Made by a program: the position numbers and the translations under genes
Notes under the pieces: model-generated
What the model was told of the DNA's origin: nothing
Seen by the model: the letters and a program-made list of their open reading frames with translations, nothing else
Database searches by the model: none
From: UMGS1933 sp045593405
Lineage (GTDB): Bacteria; Bacillota; Clostridia; TANB77; CAG-508
Direction of reading: 5' to 3'
DNA: 64,000 nt
NCBI GenBank assembly: GCA_045593405.1
Contig: JAZNWN010000023.1
Location: 1-64,000 of the forward strand
Shown: in pieces, positions 38,088 through 46,454 of the stretch
Position numbering within the stretch: the stretch's first letter is position 1
How the letters are laid out: each line of letters opens with the position of its first letter

Positions 38088-38512
38088 TCAATGTACCTCC
38101 ATATTGTTTTGTTAGTAATACATTAAAGTAATATTTATAATGCCGAGCTTACTTCTAACTTATTAGTTCGCATTATATCACTTTTTTCTTTATTTTTCAA
38201 CGAAAATAGGGGAATTAGCATATAAAAGATGTAAATATTTGACAATAAATTGTCATTTTTAAAAAAAGTGTACAAAAAAATAGCAAATTTTTGACAATTT
38301 TTACACAAACACTAAAAAAATTTGTATTATTCATCAAAAGACAAATTAGTCTAAATAATTGAGGTGGTACAAATGCTAATATAGTTAATATACAAAAGAC
38401 GGATTATTTTATTTTTGCATCTATTGTTTAGAGTGATTTGGGAGGTATTTATTATGATTGTATTTTATATGAGAATTTAATAGTTGTAAAAATAGATATG
38501 TTATTTTAGATA

Positions 38513-38696
38513 GCACCTCTATTTTGGACTCGTTTGTCCAAGATAGGTGGTGGTAAATATGATTGATATTGTAATAGTAATAAAACAAAAACAAGTTTAC
38601 TTTGCTCTGATTTACAAGGGAAAAGTGAGCTTGTTTTTTTGTAGGTCGCCTCCTGTTGACTTGACTTGAAAAGTTGAGTTGATGGGAGGTTTTTTT
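38513..38696 (+). promoter_or_regulatory. Attenuator: SD-hiding hairpin, leader peptide and two tandem terminators
   Basis: CACCTcTATtTTGGAC pairs with GTCCAAgATAgGTG (38515-38548), covering the AGGTGGTGG ribosome binding site of a leader peptide. Within and after that peptide, ACAAGTTTACTTT pairs with AAAGTGAGCTTGT before seven Ts (38591-38640), and CCTCCTGTTGACTTGACTT pairs with AAGTTGAGTTGATGGGAGG before seven Ts (38650-38696). The second stem contains the GGGAGG used to translate the sigma-like gene, so termination and initiation are linked. Confidence 0.65.
38559..38669 (+). CDS. 36-residue leader peptide
   Basis: ATG 38559 follows AGGTGGTGG. The peptide begins MIDIVIVIKQKQVYFALIYK and runs through the first terminator hairpin to a TGA just inside the second. 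Ribosome progress on it would decide which stems form. It resembles in logic the leader peptides before tet(M)-type and other ICE genes; no homologue is claimed. Confidence 0.5.
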   Translation: MIDIVIVIKQKQVYFALIYKGKVSLFFCRSPPVDLT

Positions 38697-39158
38697 GTGA
38701 AAAAAATAATTATAGATGGTTATGAAATTATTGTTGAGAATGGAGTTTTTACAAGAGCTATTTTTAAAGATTTTGATGGAAATGAAATCAATATTGAATT
38801 AGGCGAAAAAATGCAAATGGAATTTCTTGAAAGAAGAAGAGAAGAGTTTAAGGAAGAAAATGAAAGAAGAAGACATATTGATAACTTTTTAAGAGATGAT
38901 TTTTTATTTGAAGTTAAAACAGCAGAAAAATCATATTCAATAGAAGATTTAGTTATTAATGAAAATCAAAGAGATTATATAATTCAAGAAATTTGGGAAT
39001 TGCCACCAATACAAGCAAGAAGAACATTTATGCACTTAATAAATGAATATTCCCTAACTAAAATTTCAAGAATTGAGAGAGTTTCAGTAACAGCCATAGA
39101 TAAGAGTGTTTCTAAAGGAATTAAATACCTTAAAAAGAAATTAAAAAATTTTAATTAA
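38697..39158 (+). CDS. Sigma-70 region 4-like DNA-binding regulator
   Basis: 153 residues from GTG 38697, the start matched by GGGAGG in the preceding hairpin. The C-terminal half (IWELPPIQARRTFMHLINEY, then SLTKISRIERVSVTAIDKSV) is a sigma-region-4-like helix-turn-helix; the N-terminus is charged. Such short sigma-like factors commonly control excision genes in Clostridial ICEs, and this one lies upstream of the recombinase. Confidence 0.7.
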   Translation: MKKIIIDGYEIIVENGVFTRAIFKDFDGNEINIELGEKMQMEFLERRREEFKEENERRRHIDNFLRDDFLFEVKTAEKSYSIEDLVINENQRDYIIQEIWELPPIQARRTFMHLINEYSLTKISRIERVSVTAIDKSVSKGIKYLKKKLKNFN

Positions 39159-39188
39159 AGGGGTTTAAATTTTTGTTTTTAGTGACTG

Positions 39189-39227
39189 TACAAGTGAGAA
39201 ATACATTTTTCTCACTTGTATTTTTTT
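39189..39227 (+). terminator. Rho-independent terminator
   Basis: TACAAGTGAGAAA pairs with TTTCTCACTTGTA (one-base offset in the loop) followed by TTTTTTT. Confidence 0.8.
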
Positions 39228-39233
39228 CGTACA

Positions 39234-39400
39234 TTGACAAACACACTATAAAAAGTGTCATAGTCGGTTATAGGACAAAATAATGATACTTCTGTCTGGC
39301 TAACGTGATGTAAAGGGACAGCCTCTTGAGATAAAGGGGAGAGGAGCAAAAATCTCTATGTGAATTGAGAAATATTCACTTATAACTGGCATCTTAAATA
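39234..39400 (+). other. Gene-free, possibly structured region before the excision genes
   Basis: After TTGACA (39236) the region contains GC-richer blocks such as GTCTGGCTAACGTGATG and GACAGCCTCTTGAG with short complementarities (CTGTC/GACAG; GTGAAT-tgagaaat-ATTCAC). It could be an RNA leader, a recombinase-binding site or a second transfer element. I recognise no riboswitch class. Confidence 0.35.
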
Positions 39401-39425
39401 TTAAAAATGAAAGGATTTGATAAAT

Positions 39426-39632
39426 ATGAATATTTTAATTGGAATTATATTTTTTGTAATAGGTTTTATATTAGGAGTATTTACTAGAAATATTTTAATC
39501 AAGTTTATAAAAATAAATAACAAAATCAAAGAGGCAGAGAGAATTATTGCAGAGGAAAAGAGAAGAAGAGATTTCAGAGAAAAGTATGATTTTTTCGGGG
39601 AGGATAAAACTAATGGACAAGATAATAAATAA
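39426..39632 (+). CDS. Small membrane-anchored protein
   Basis: 68 residues from ATG 39426 (AAAGGA upstream). One hydrophobic segment near the start (ILIGIIFFVIGFILGVF) is followed by a basic, charged helix (EAERIIAEEKRRRDFREK). It overlaps the start of the next gene. Small proteins of this type often precede large serine recombinases; role unknown. Confidence 0.5.
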   Translation: MNILIGIIFFVIGFILGVFTRNILIKFIKINNKIKEAERIIAEEKRRRDFREKYDFFGEDKTNGQDNK

Positions 39633-39780
39633 GATTAATGGAAAACTATTTGAAATAGGAGCTCTGGTTATTTTAAAAAATAAAGGAATAGTAAATGAAG
39701 AAGAATTTTTGAAAATAAAACAGGATATCGAAACAGAATATTATATTAATGCTCGGTTAGACTTTAATAATTATGGTTGA
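39613..39780 (+). CDS. SHOCT-like small protein
   Basis: About 55 residues in zero frame, from ATG 39613 behind GGGGAGG. The pattern LVILKNKGIVNEEEFLKIKQ is like SHOCT domains found in recombinase-associated proteins. The CGG at 39754 is in phase: zero-frame reading ends ARLDFNNYG, whereas +1 gives INAG-stop at 39760. The GGTTAGACT promoter of the recombinase starts within this CGG-GTT junction. Confidence 0.5.
   Translation: MDKIINKINGKLFEIGALVILKNKGIVNEEEFLKIKQDIETEYYINARLDFNNYG
39754..39757 (+). other. In-phase CGG near a stop (SHOCT-like gene)
   Basis: Context GCT-CGG-TTA-GAC. The +1 frame gives Ala-Gly-stop immediately; the zero frame ends eight codons later. Confidence 0.5.
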
Positions 39781-39786
39781 TATAAT
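39755..39786 (+). promoter_or_regulatory. Promoter of the recombinase, GGTTAGACT family
   Basis: GGTTAGACT 39755-39763, 17-bp spacer, TATAAT 39781-39786; AAAGGAGGT and TTG 39818 follow. Confidence 0.7.
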
Positions 39787-39817
39787 TTATATTGTAAAGA
39801 TATGAAAGGAGGTAATT

Positions 39818-41584
39818 TTGCAAGTAAATGTAATTAAGAAAATTAATGGAAGAGTTAATAGAGATACAGGAACTGTATTACTAGAAAACCTAAAAGTCGC
39901 TGCTTATTGTAGAGTAAGTACAGATTCCGAAGATCAATTAAATAGTTATCAAGCTCAAAAATCATATTATAGTGAGAAGATAAGGGAAAATTCAAAATGG
40001 AGTTTTGTAGGAATATATGCTGATGAAGCAATTTCAGGAACACAAGACCATAAAAGAACAGATTTTTTAAGAATGATAAGTGATGCTACTGATAAAAAGA
40101 TTGACTTAATATTAACAAAATCTATTTCAAGATTTGCAAGAAATACATTAGATACTTTAAAATATGTTAGATTATTAAAGGAAAAGAATGTAGGAATACT
40201 ATTTGAAGAAGAAAACATAAATACATTAGAAATGACAGGAGAACTACTTCTAACTATTTTAAGTTCTGTGGCACAACAAGAAAGCGAAAATATTTCCGAA
40301 CACGTCAAACTAGGTCTTAAAATGAGAAGAGAAAAAGGCGAACTAGTTGGTTTTAATAATTGCCTGGGGTACGAATATGATAGAGAAACAAAGAAAATGA
40401 TTATAAAAGAAGATGAGGCACAAATTGTTAGATATATCTTCGAAAGATATTGTAAAGGAATAGGATGTAAAACTATTGCTAGAGAATTAACTGCACAGAA
40501 ACATAAGACACCAAAGGGCTTAGATGTTTGGGCTGAGAGTACAGTTATGGGAATAATTAAAAATGAAAAGTACAAAGGTGATGTATTAATGGGAAAAACT
40601 TTTACTACTGATCCTATTAGTAAAAAGAGAATTACAAACAGAGGGGAAGAAGATAGATATTATATTTCTGAACATCACAAAGGAATAATAAGTGCAGAAG
40701 TTTATGAAAAAGCTCATCAGATATTAAAAAAGAGGAGTGATGTAAGGGAAACAGGAAGAAGAAAAGGTAATTATAGTAAGAAGTTTCCTTTAAGTAGTAA
40801 ATTGTATTGTGGCTTTTGTGGGACAGTGCTTACAAGGAGAAATATGAATTCTGGTAGTAAAACTTCAAAACGTATATGGCAATGTATGACAGCTGTTAAG
40901 GTAGGTAAAGAATATTGTGAAGAAAGTAGACTAATCAGAGAAGATGTTGTAGAAAAAGCATTTGTTGATGCATACAGGATTTTATCTAATAATAACAAAA
41001 GTATTATAAATAAATTTTTAAATAGAGTAGAGGGAGTAATATCACAATCAACATCTCAAAATGAGAAAAATAAAATAGAAAAACAAATTGAACTACAAAG
41101 GTCTAAAATAGATAAGTTATTAGAATTATTAACAGAAGATTTGATTGATAAAGTTACTTTTACTGAAAGAAAAATATCAATAGATAAAAAAATTGAAAAA
41201 TTAGAAAATGATTTGTTACATATTAAGTTAGAAGAAGAAGATAAAGAAAATATAAATAATGGTATAGATAAGTTAAAGAAGATTTTTGAGAGCGATATAG
41301 TTTTTGATACATTTGATAAGGATATATTTGAGGCAACTGTGAAATATGCAATAATAGGTGGATTAGATGAGAATAATAATGAAGATCCATATATAATTAG
41401 ATTTATTTTAAGAAATGGAAGTAATTATAACAGGAATTCAGATAATGTATTAGATTTAGATACAGTAACTGTTTTAGAGTTTAAAAGTAAGCAGAACTTC
41501 TTTATTTTTGAAAAAAATGAAAGGAATTTTAATACAAAAAAACTTATAGAAAATATTAAGGTAAGAGTTGAGCTAGAAAGCTAG
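39818..41584 (+). CDS. Large serine recombinase (ICE integrase)
   Basis: 588 residues, TTG start behind AAAGGAGGT. The resolvase-type catalytic domain begins VAAYCRVSTDSEDQLNSY with the nucleophile Ser in CRVST; further motifs are ILTKSISRFARN and SSVAQQESENISEHV. A recombinase domain, a zinc ribbon (LYCGFCGTVLTRR...WQC) and a coiled coil (EKQIELQRSKIDKLLELL) follow. It catalyses integration and excision of the element. It is the last ICE gene, so the attachment site should be just downstream. Confidence 0.93.
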   Translation: MQVNVIKKINGRVNRDTGTVLLENLKVAAYCRVSTDSEDQLNSYQAQKSYYSEKIRENSKWSFVGIYADEAISGTQDHKRTDFLRMISDATDKKIDLILTKSISRFARNTLDTLKYVRLLKEKNVGILFEEENINTLEMTGELLLTILSSVAQQESENISEHVKLGLKMRREKGELVGFNNCLGYEYDRETKKMIIKEDEAQIVRYIFERYCKGIGCKTIARELTAQKHKTPKGLDVWAESTVMGIIKNEKYKGDVLMGKTFTTDPISKKRITNRGEEDRYYISEHHKGIISAEVYEKAHQILKKRSDVRETGRRKGNYSKKFPLSSKLYCGFCGTVLTRRNMNSGSKTSKRIWQCMTAVKVGKEYCEESRLIREDVVEKAFVDAYRILSNNNKSIINKFLNRVEGVISQSTSQNEKNKIEKQIELQRSKIDKLLELLTEDLIDKVTFTERKISIDKKIEKLENDLLHIKLEEEDKENINNGIDKLKKIFESDIVFDTFDKDIFEATVKYAIIGGLDENNNEDPYIIRFILRNGSNYNRNSDNVLDLDTVTVLEFKSKQNFFIFEKNERNFNTKKLIENIKVRVELES

Positions 41585-41691
41585 CAAAAAATTCAATGTT
41601 GTGTTATACTACTGTTGTCGGTAGAGGTATCACTTTAACAACAGACAACATATTTTATATACTGCAACCGACCACATACATCACATGTTGA

Positions 41692-41871
41692 ATGTGTTTC
41701 CGTGCTATACCTAAAAGATTCGATACAATAGTTGAATTTATAATATTTAGAGATTATGATATTTTTAATAAGAAAAACAATATTAAAGCAAAAAAAAGAA
41801 AAAATAATGAAATTATACTTAAAGTAGAGTTCAACCTAGAATTTGGAAACATAAGAAAATATGATTATTGA
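41692..41871 (+). pseudogene. 3' fragment of a host gene at the ICE boundary
   Basis: A 59-codon frame (MCFRAIPKRFDTIVEFIIF..., ending LEFGNIRKYDY) with strongly protein-like composition but no ribosome binding site and an in-frame TGA just upstream (41689). It begins about 105 bases after the recombinase, as expected for the 3' part of a host gene interrupted by integration. The family is not recognised. The attachment site would lie around 41600-41700, a gene-free stretch otherwise. Confidence 0.45.
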
Positions 41872-41912
41872 TTTAAACAATAAAAAGAGTAAAAAACAAT
41901 GGAAAGAATAAA

Positions 41913-42530
41913 ATGAGGAAAAAATATATGGAGAAAGAATTTATTGATAAAGTCTTAAAAGTAATGGGATTTGATATAGATGATAAAGAAAAATCGCTAA
42001 TTCAATTTGTTAATATGCGTGAATATGGAGTGGCAAGTGAAGAAAAACCATTATTATTAACCCTGAACTTACAATCATGTATAGCTTTAATAGCACACAC
42101 AGAGAACTTTTCATTTTTAGCACATATGAATGTTATTAGAGGTAATTGGGGTCAAGACTTTGATATTGATGAAGCAAATGGAAGTTCAAAGTGCAAAAAA
42201 GTGGAAGATTTATATAATGAAATATTAAAGCATAAAGATAAAATTAGTCAACCAATTAATATTGGATTAGTATTAGGAATATCGCCGGTTGAAAAAGATT
42301 ATATAAGCAGGAGGATATTAGAAAATGATTTATTGAATATGTTTGAGAAATTAAGAGTAAATAATATTCGTGCAAATAGACTGCCAGACATAAACAGCTG
42401 GAGTTTTATATTGGATTCCAGAATAGGAAAAATTATACATGATGGAGTTGAATGTAAAAATAAAATTACAAGGATTTTTCATGAGGAAAAGCAAGATAAA
42501 GATGAATCAAATTGGGAATTTGAAATTTAA
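41913..42530 (+). CDS. Uncharacterised chromosomal protein
   Basis: 205 residues from ATG 41913 (GGAAAG upstream). A middle segment (LLLTLNLQSCIALIAHTENF, then SFLAHMNVI) is faintly reminiscent of CheD-type proteins (cysteine followed by a histidine-containing strand), but this is weak. No signal peptide or membrane segment. First complete gene to the right of the ICE. Confidence 0.5.
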   Translation: MRKKYMEKEFIDKVLKVMGFDIDDKEKSLIQFVNMREYGVASEEKPLLLTLNLQSCIALIAHTENFSFLAHMNVIRGNWGQDFDIDEANGSSKCKKVEDLYNEILKHKDKISQPINIGLVLGISPVEKDYISRRILENDLLNMFEKLRVNNIRANRLPDINSWSFILDSRIGKIIHDGVECKNKITRIFHEEKQDKDESNWEFEI

Positions 42531-42652
42531 TATTATATGTTTCTAATCGACAGATAAGCCCGCTAATATATGTTCTTATTTATGTTTAAGTCGTTAGTAT
42601 TTTAGAATTAAAAAATAAATTATATTTTTGTTGTTTATTAAAGGAGGATTTT

Positions 42653-42904
42653 ATGATAGAAATAAAATTTGATAAAAACAATAATAAATCTATAGCATAT
42701 GATAATGATATCAAAATTGGAGAATGTGAGTTTATAGAACTAGAAGAATGCTGGAATATAACACACACAGAAGTTAATAATTTGTATCAAGGACAAGGTG
42801 TTGCAAGAAGATTAGTAGAAAGTATTGTTGAAAATGCAAAAAAATTTAATAAGAATATTATTGCAGAATGTTCTTATGCAAAAAAAGTAATTGAAAACAT
42901 GTAA
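42653..42904 (+). CDS. Small GNAT-like N-acetyltransferase
   Basis: 83 residues behind AGGAGG. It matches the short YjdJ-type acetyltransferase pattern: HTEVNNLYQGQGVARRLVES (acetyl-CoA-binding Q-G-x-G-x-A motif), then AECSYAKKVIEN. These minimal GNAT proteins are widespread and of unknown substrate. Confidence 0.75.
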   Translation: MIEIKFDKNNNKSIAYDNDIKIGECEFIELEECWNITHTEVNNLYQGQGVARRLVESIVENAKKFNKNIIAECSYAKKVIENM

Positions 42905-42934
42905 AAAATATTATTTTAGAAAGAGGAGAAATTT

Positions 42935-43558
42935 ATGCCAGCAAAAAGAAAAGGTAAAAGAAAAAATAGAAGAATAAAATTTAGTGAACTAAATTATGTT
43001 GAAAAAAATTATATGCAAAGGGGAAAAGCAATAATTCCAATAAAACTTGAAAAAATATCAGATTTATATATGAAGCATGACTATAAGCAAATGGAACTAT
43101 CGGATAGTATATGTGATTATATTGAAGAAATTGCATATATGATTCCAATAAATACAGATATAGTTCTAGAAATTCATTGCCCAGAGATAGATGAAGAAAT
43201 GCAAAATAAAATCAAGAAAAATATTAAAAATAATTATGGTATGGAAATTGATGACAATGAGTATGACTTATCAATTAATAATAGAAGAGCCTTGATATTT
43301 GCAGTTGTTGGAATTTTATTACTTATAGTACATATATTAATTGAAAGTTATGGAAGATTATTTGCTGACTTCTTAAGTGTAGTTTGGTGGGTAGCAATTT
43401 GGGATATGGTTGAAATTTTGTTTTTAGGAAACCAGGATATAAAATGGAAAAGATTAAATAATCAGCAATTATATGATAGCACAGTAAGATTTGTTTTTGA
43501 TGATAAAGTTGATGATGAAAATACAGAAGAAAATTCTAAAAGTGAAATTGGGGTCTAA
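42935..43558 (+). CDS. Uncharacterised protein with a central membrane hairpin
   Basis: 207 residues behind AGAGGAG. A very basic N-terminus (PAKRKGKRKNRRIKF) is followed by a soluble domain of about 100 residues and two adjacent membrane segments (ALIFAVVGILLLIVHILI; FADFLSVVWWVAIWDMVEIL), then an acidic tail. It ends 2 bases before the radical SAM gene, suggesting a shared operon. Not recognised. Confidence 0.55.
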   Translation: MPAKRKGKRKNRRIKFSELNYVEKNYMQRGKAIIPIKLEKISDLYMKHDYKQMELSDSICDYIEEIAYMIPINTDIVLEIHCPEIDEEMQNKIKKNIKNNYGMEIDDNEYDLSINNRRALIFAVVGILLLIVHILIESYGRLFADFLSVVWWVAIWDMVEILFLGNQDIKWKRLNNQQLYDSTVRFVFDDKVDDENTEENSKSEIGV

Positions 43559-43560
43559 TA

Positions 43561-44412
43561 ATGTTTAAAAAAATATATATAGAAATAACCAACATCTGTA
43601 ATCTGAATTGTAAATTTTGTCCAGAGACAAATAGAGAAAAAGAAAGTATGAGTATAGAAGACTTTGAAGAGGTAATTAAAAAAATACATAACCACACAAA
43701 TTTAATAACTTTACATGTAAAGGGAGAGCCATTATTACATAAAAATTTAGAAGATATACTTCAAATATTAGAGAAATACGATTTAAAAGCAAATATAACA
43801 ACAAATGGAACATTAATAAAAGAAAAACTTGAGATAATTAAAAAATCTAAAGCAGTAAGACAAATTAATTTTTCAATTCATAGTATTACTCAAAATGAAC
43901 AGTTAAATAATCAATATTTAATAGATATTCTTGAAAGTGCAGAAGAATTAAAAAATATAATAATTTCATATAGATTATGGAATATGCAAAGCTTTCAGGA
44001 AAATGATATTAATACTAGCATAATAGAAACAATAGAAGGTTACTATAATATAAAGAATTTAAAAGAGCAATTACTAAAAAATAATTCTGTAAAATTAAGA
44101 GAAAATCTATTTATTAATCAAGATATTGAATTTACTTGGCCAGACATAAATAAAAATAAAATAATAGAAAAAGGAAGATGTTTGGCATTAAAAGACCAAG
44201 TTGCAATACTTGTAGATGGAACTGTTGTACCTTGCTGTTTAGATAATAATGGAGATATACCACTTGGAAATATATTTGAAGAAACAATGGAAGAAATATT
44301 AGAAAAGCCTAAAAGTGTAACTATAAAAAAGAATTTTGAAAATAGTATTATAACTTGCAAACTTTGTAAAACTTGTGGTTTTTTAAAAAGGTTAGAGAAT
44401 AAAAGAAAATAA
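43561..44412 (+). CDS. Radical SAM protein with SPASM-like C-terminus
   Basis: 283 residues. The radical SAM motif CNLNCKFC appears near residue 12, then GEPLLH and NITTNGTLI. A C-terminal cysteine set (VVPCCLDNNGDIPLGNIFEE, then CKLCKTCGF) fits a SPASM/Twitch auxiliary cluster. Such enzymes modify peptides or other small substrates using S-adenosylmethionine; no precursor peptide is visible nearby, so the substrate is unknown. Confidence 0.8.
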   Translation: MFKKIYIEITNICNLNCKFCPETNREKESMSIEDFEEVIKKIHNHTNLITLHVKGEPLLHKNLEDILQILEKYDLKANITTNGTLIKEKLEIIKKSKAVRQINFSIHSITQNEQLNNQYLIDILESAEELKNIIISYRLWNMQSFQENDINTSIIETIEGYYNIKNLKEQLLKNNSVKLRENLFINQDIEFTWPDINKNKIIEKGRCLALKDQVAILVDGTVVPCCLDNNGDIPLGNIFEETMEEILEKPKSVTIKKNFENSIITCKLCKTCGFLKRLENKRK

Positions 44413-44441
44413 GGTCATTTTGCTATTTAGGGGGGATCGAG

Positions 44442-45377
44442 ATAAAAATTTTAATATTTATACCACTTGGACTATTAATATTAATAGCAATATATTTTCT
44501 TATAGGAATTTACTTTTATAACATAGCATTAAATCCTAAGAAAACAAAACCCAAAGGATTAGAAGATAATATAGAGGAAACATTGGGAGAAAAAGAAGCA
44601 AGAATAGAATATACAAATTGGCTTAAAAACCATTCAAAGGATGTATATATAACTACAACTAATAATGGAACTCTAAAATTACATGCATATGAAATGGAAA
44701 ATTCACAAAAGTCAGATGTATGGGCAATTGTAATTCATGGTTATTTAATACAAGGAAAAGATATGGCATACTATGCAAGAGAATTCTATAATAGAGGATA
44801 TAATGTTTTGTTAGTAGACTTAAGAGGACATGGACAAAGTGAGGGGGATTATGTTGGAATGGGATGGCATGATAGATTAGATATTATAGATTGGATTAAT
44901 TATCTTATAGAAAAGAATAATAATTGTAAAATAATATTGCATGGAGTATCTATGGGAGGCGCAACTGTAATGATGGTAACAGGAGAAATTTTGCCAGGTA
45001 ATGTAAAAGTTGCAATTGAAGACTGTGGATATAGTTCAATATGGGATGAGTTTAAAATGCAATTAAAATTATTATATAATTTGCCAACATTTCCAGTATT
45101 AAATGCAGCAAGTTTAGTTTGCAATATCAAGTCAGGATATAAAATAGAAGATGGCTCTAGTGTGGAACAAGTAAAAAAATCAAAAATACCAACACTATTT
45201 ATTCATGGAGATCAAGATAAATTTGTACCATTTGAAATGCTAGATAAAGTATATGAATCAGCAAATTGTAAAAAAGAGAAATTAGCAATAAAGGGAGCTG
45301 CACATGCTGAAGCAGTTAGTATAAATCCAGATTTATATTGGGATACAATTGATACATTTGTTGAAAAAAACATATAA
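44442..45377 (+). CDS. Membrane-anchored alpha/beta hydrolase, apparent AUA start
   Basis: About 311 residues. The open frame extends upstream of the TTG at 44583 through a convincing membrane anchor (PLGLLILIAIYFLIGIYFY). The ribosome binding site AGGGGGG (44429-44435) points to ATA 44442; no in-frame ATG, GTG or TTG is suitably placed. Hydrolase motifs: oxyanion region VIHGYLIQG, nucleophile GVSMGGAT, acid in HGDQDKFVP and His in GAAHAEA. Probably an extracytoplasmic lipase/esterase-like enzyme. Confidence 0.75.
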   Translation: MKILIFIPLGLLILIAIYFLIGIYFYNIALNPKKTKPKGLEDNIEETLGEKEARIEYTNWLKNHSKDVYITTTNNGTLKLHAYEMENSQKSDVWAIVIHGYLIQGKDMAYYAREFYNRGYNVLLVDLRGHGQSEGDYVGMGWHDRLDIIDWINYLIEKNNNCKIILHGVSMGGATVMMVTGEILPGNVKVAIEDCGYSSIWDEFKMQLKLLYNLPTFPVLNAASLVCNIKSGYKIEDGSSVEQVKKSKIPTLFIHGDQDKFVPFEMLDKVYESANCKKEKLAIKGAAHAEAVSINPDLYWDTIDTFVEKNI

Positions 45378-45443
45378 TAAAATAAAATTGAGTTATTGAA
45401 GAAGAGATAAAATGATAATAACATGAATATATTTAAATAATTA

Positions 45444-45476
45444 GGGGATATTTGCATTGCAAATATCCCTTTTTGT
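45444..45476 (+). terminator. Rho-independent terminator
   Basis: GGGATATTTGC and GCAAATATCCC form an 11-bp stem followed by TTTTT. Confidence 0.9.
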
Positions 45477-45543
45477 ATTTGTTTAAAAAATTATGCACAC
45501 ATTATTTTACAATGCATATATTAAAATAATGGGAGTGATAAAA

Positions 45544-45991
45544 ATGGCATATTCAGACAGAGAACTCATAGCTAGAATTGTCCAATGTGAAGCGGGAGGG
45601 GAAGGGGACAACCGGGATGAAGGCAGTTGCTAGTGTTGTTATGAATAGAGTAAATGTTTCAGAAGGAGAATATGCTAGAATTTCACAAGGAGGGAATATA
45701 AGAAACATTATTTTTCAACCAGGACAATTTGATTGTGTGGCAGAAACAGTTTTAAATAAATATAATCCGCAAAATATTTATAATATGACTCCAACGGATA
45801 TTCATTATTATATAGCTGACTGGGCTTTGGCAGGAAATAGGCTAAATGAAATAGGAGAATGTCTGTGGTACTTAAATCCATTTAGACCAACTTGTGGTAG
45901 TACATTTCCAAGCAATGGCTCTGGAACCTTGCATACAAGACTAGGAGAACATTGTTTTTACAGACCTACTAGCGTGTATAGAGAAACTTAA
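45544..45991 (+). CDS. cwlJ: CwlJ/SleB-type spore cortex-lytic hydrolase (needs +1 shift at 45613)
   Basis: About 148 residues. It begins AYSDRELIARIVQCEAGGEG with the catalytic Glu of the hydrolase_2 family, and continues in +1 as GMKAVASVVMNRV and later ECLWYLNP. No signal peptide, as in CwlJ. The following gene is gerQ, the known partner needed for CwlJ function in spore coats, which supports CwlJ over SleB. The frame breaks at CGG 45613. Skipping the C gives GDNGMKAVA, the usual family sequence. Confidence 0.85.
45613..45616 (+). other. CGG +1 recoding site 7 (CwlJ)
   Basis: Context AAC-CGG-GAT. The +1 frame gives GEGDN-G-MKAVASVVMNRV. The only site with CGGG as the quadruplet. Confidence 0.85.
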
Positions 45992-46013
45992 ATAGTTAAA
46001 AAGGAGGAGTTTT

Positions 46014-46343
46014 ATGGATGAGAACAAAGCAGAATTAAACCAAAGAGAAACAAGGCAAAATGAAATAAATGAAAATTCACCGGAGGTTTTAACAAATTCA
46101 ATATATACACCAGGTTTTTTAAGACAACAAATAGGAAAACTAATGAGAGTAGAGTTTTTAATTGGAACAAATAATATGACAGATAGAATAGGTATTCTGC
46201 AAGATGTTGGAGCAAGCTACATATTACTTCGTTCTCTTGAAAATGATAGTTTAGTATATTGTGATATTTATGCAATAAAATTTATAACAATATCTACATC
46301 GGGAATATATGGTGCAGGAGTTAATAATAGATTTTATTATTAA
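46014..46343 (+). CDS. gerQ: Spore coat protein GerQ
   Basis: 109 residues behind AAGGAGG. A polar N-terminus is followed by the conserved GerQ/YwdL core: FLRQQIGKLMRVEFLIGTN, GILQDVGASYILLRSLE and YCDIYAIKFITI. GerQ is a coat protein that localises the cortex hydrolase CwlJ and is cross-linked in mature spores. Position directly after the cwlJ-like gene confirms the pair. Confidence 0.88.
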   Translation: MDENKAELNQRETRQNEINENSPEVLTNSIYTPGFLRQQIGKLMRVEFLIGTNNMTDRIGILQDVGASYILLRSLENDSLVYCDIYAIKFITISTSGIYGAGVNNRFYY

Positions 46344-46388
46344 TGTAAAAATACTCATAAAAAATGTAGAAAAACAGCTAAAAAAGTT

Positions 46389-46417
46389 TTGACAAAATAC
46401 TAATTATATGATACAAA
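46389..46417 (+). promoter_or_regulatory. Promoter of the thymidine kinase gene
   Basis: TTGACA 46389-46394, 17-bp spacer, TACAAA 46412-46417. Confidence 0.55.
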
Positions 46418-46454
46418 TAGTCTAATAATATAATAAAAAAATGGGGATGTAAAA

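Noticed and set aside
39818..41584. Group II intron or transposase at the ICE end
   Set aside because: The gene is a clear large serine recombinase with resolvase, recombinase and zinc-ribbon regions; no reverse transcriptase or intron domain V-like sequence is seen.
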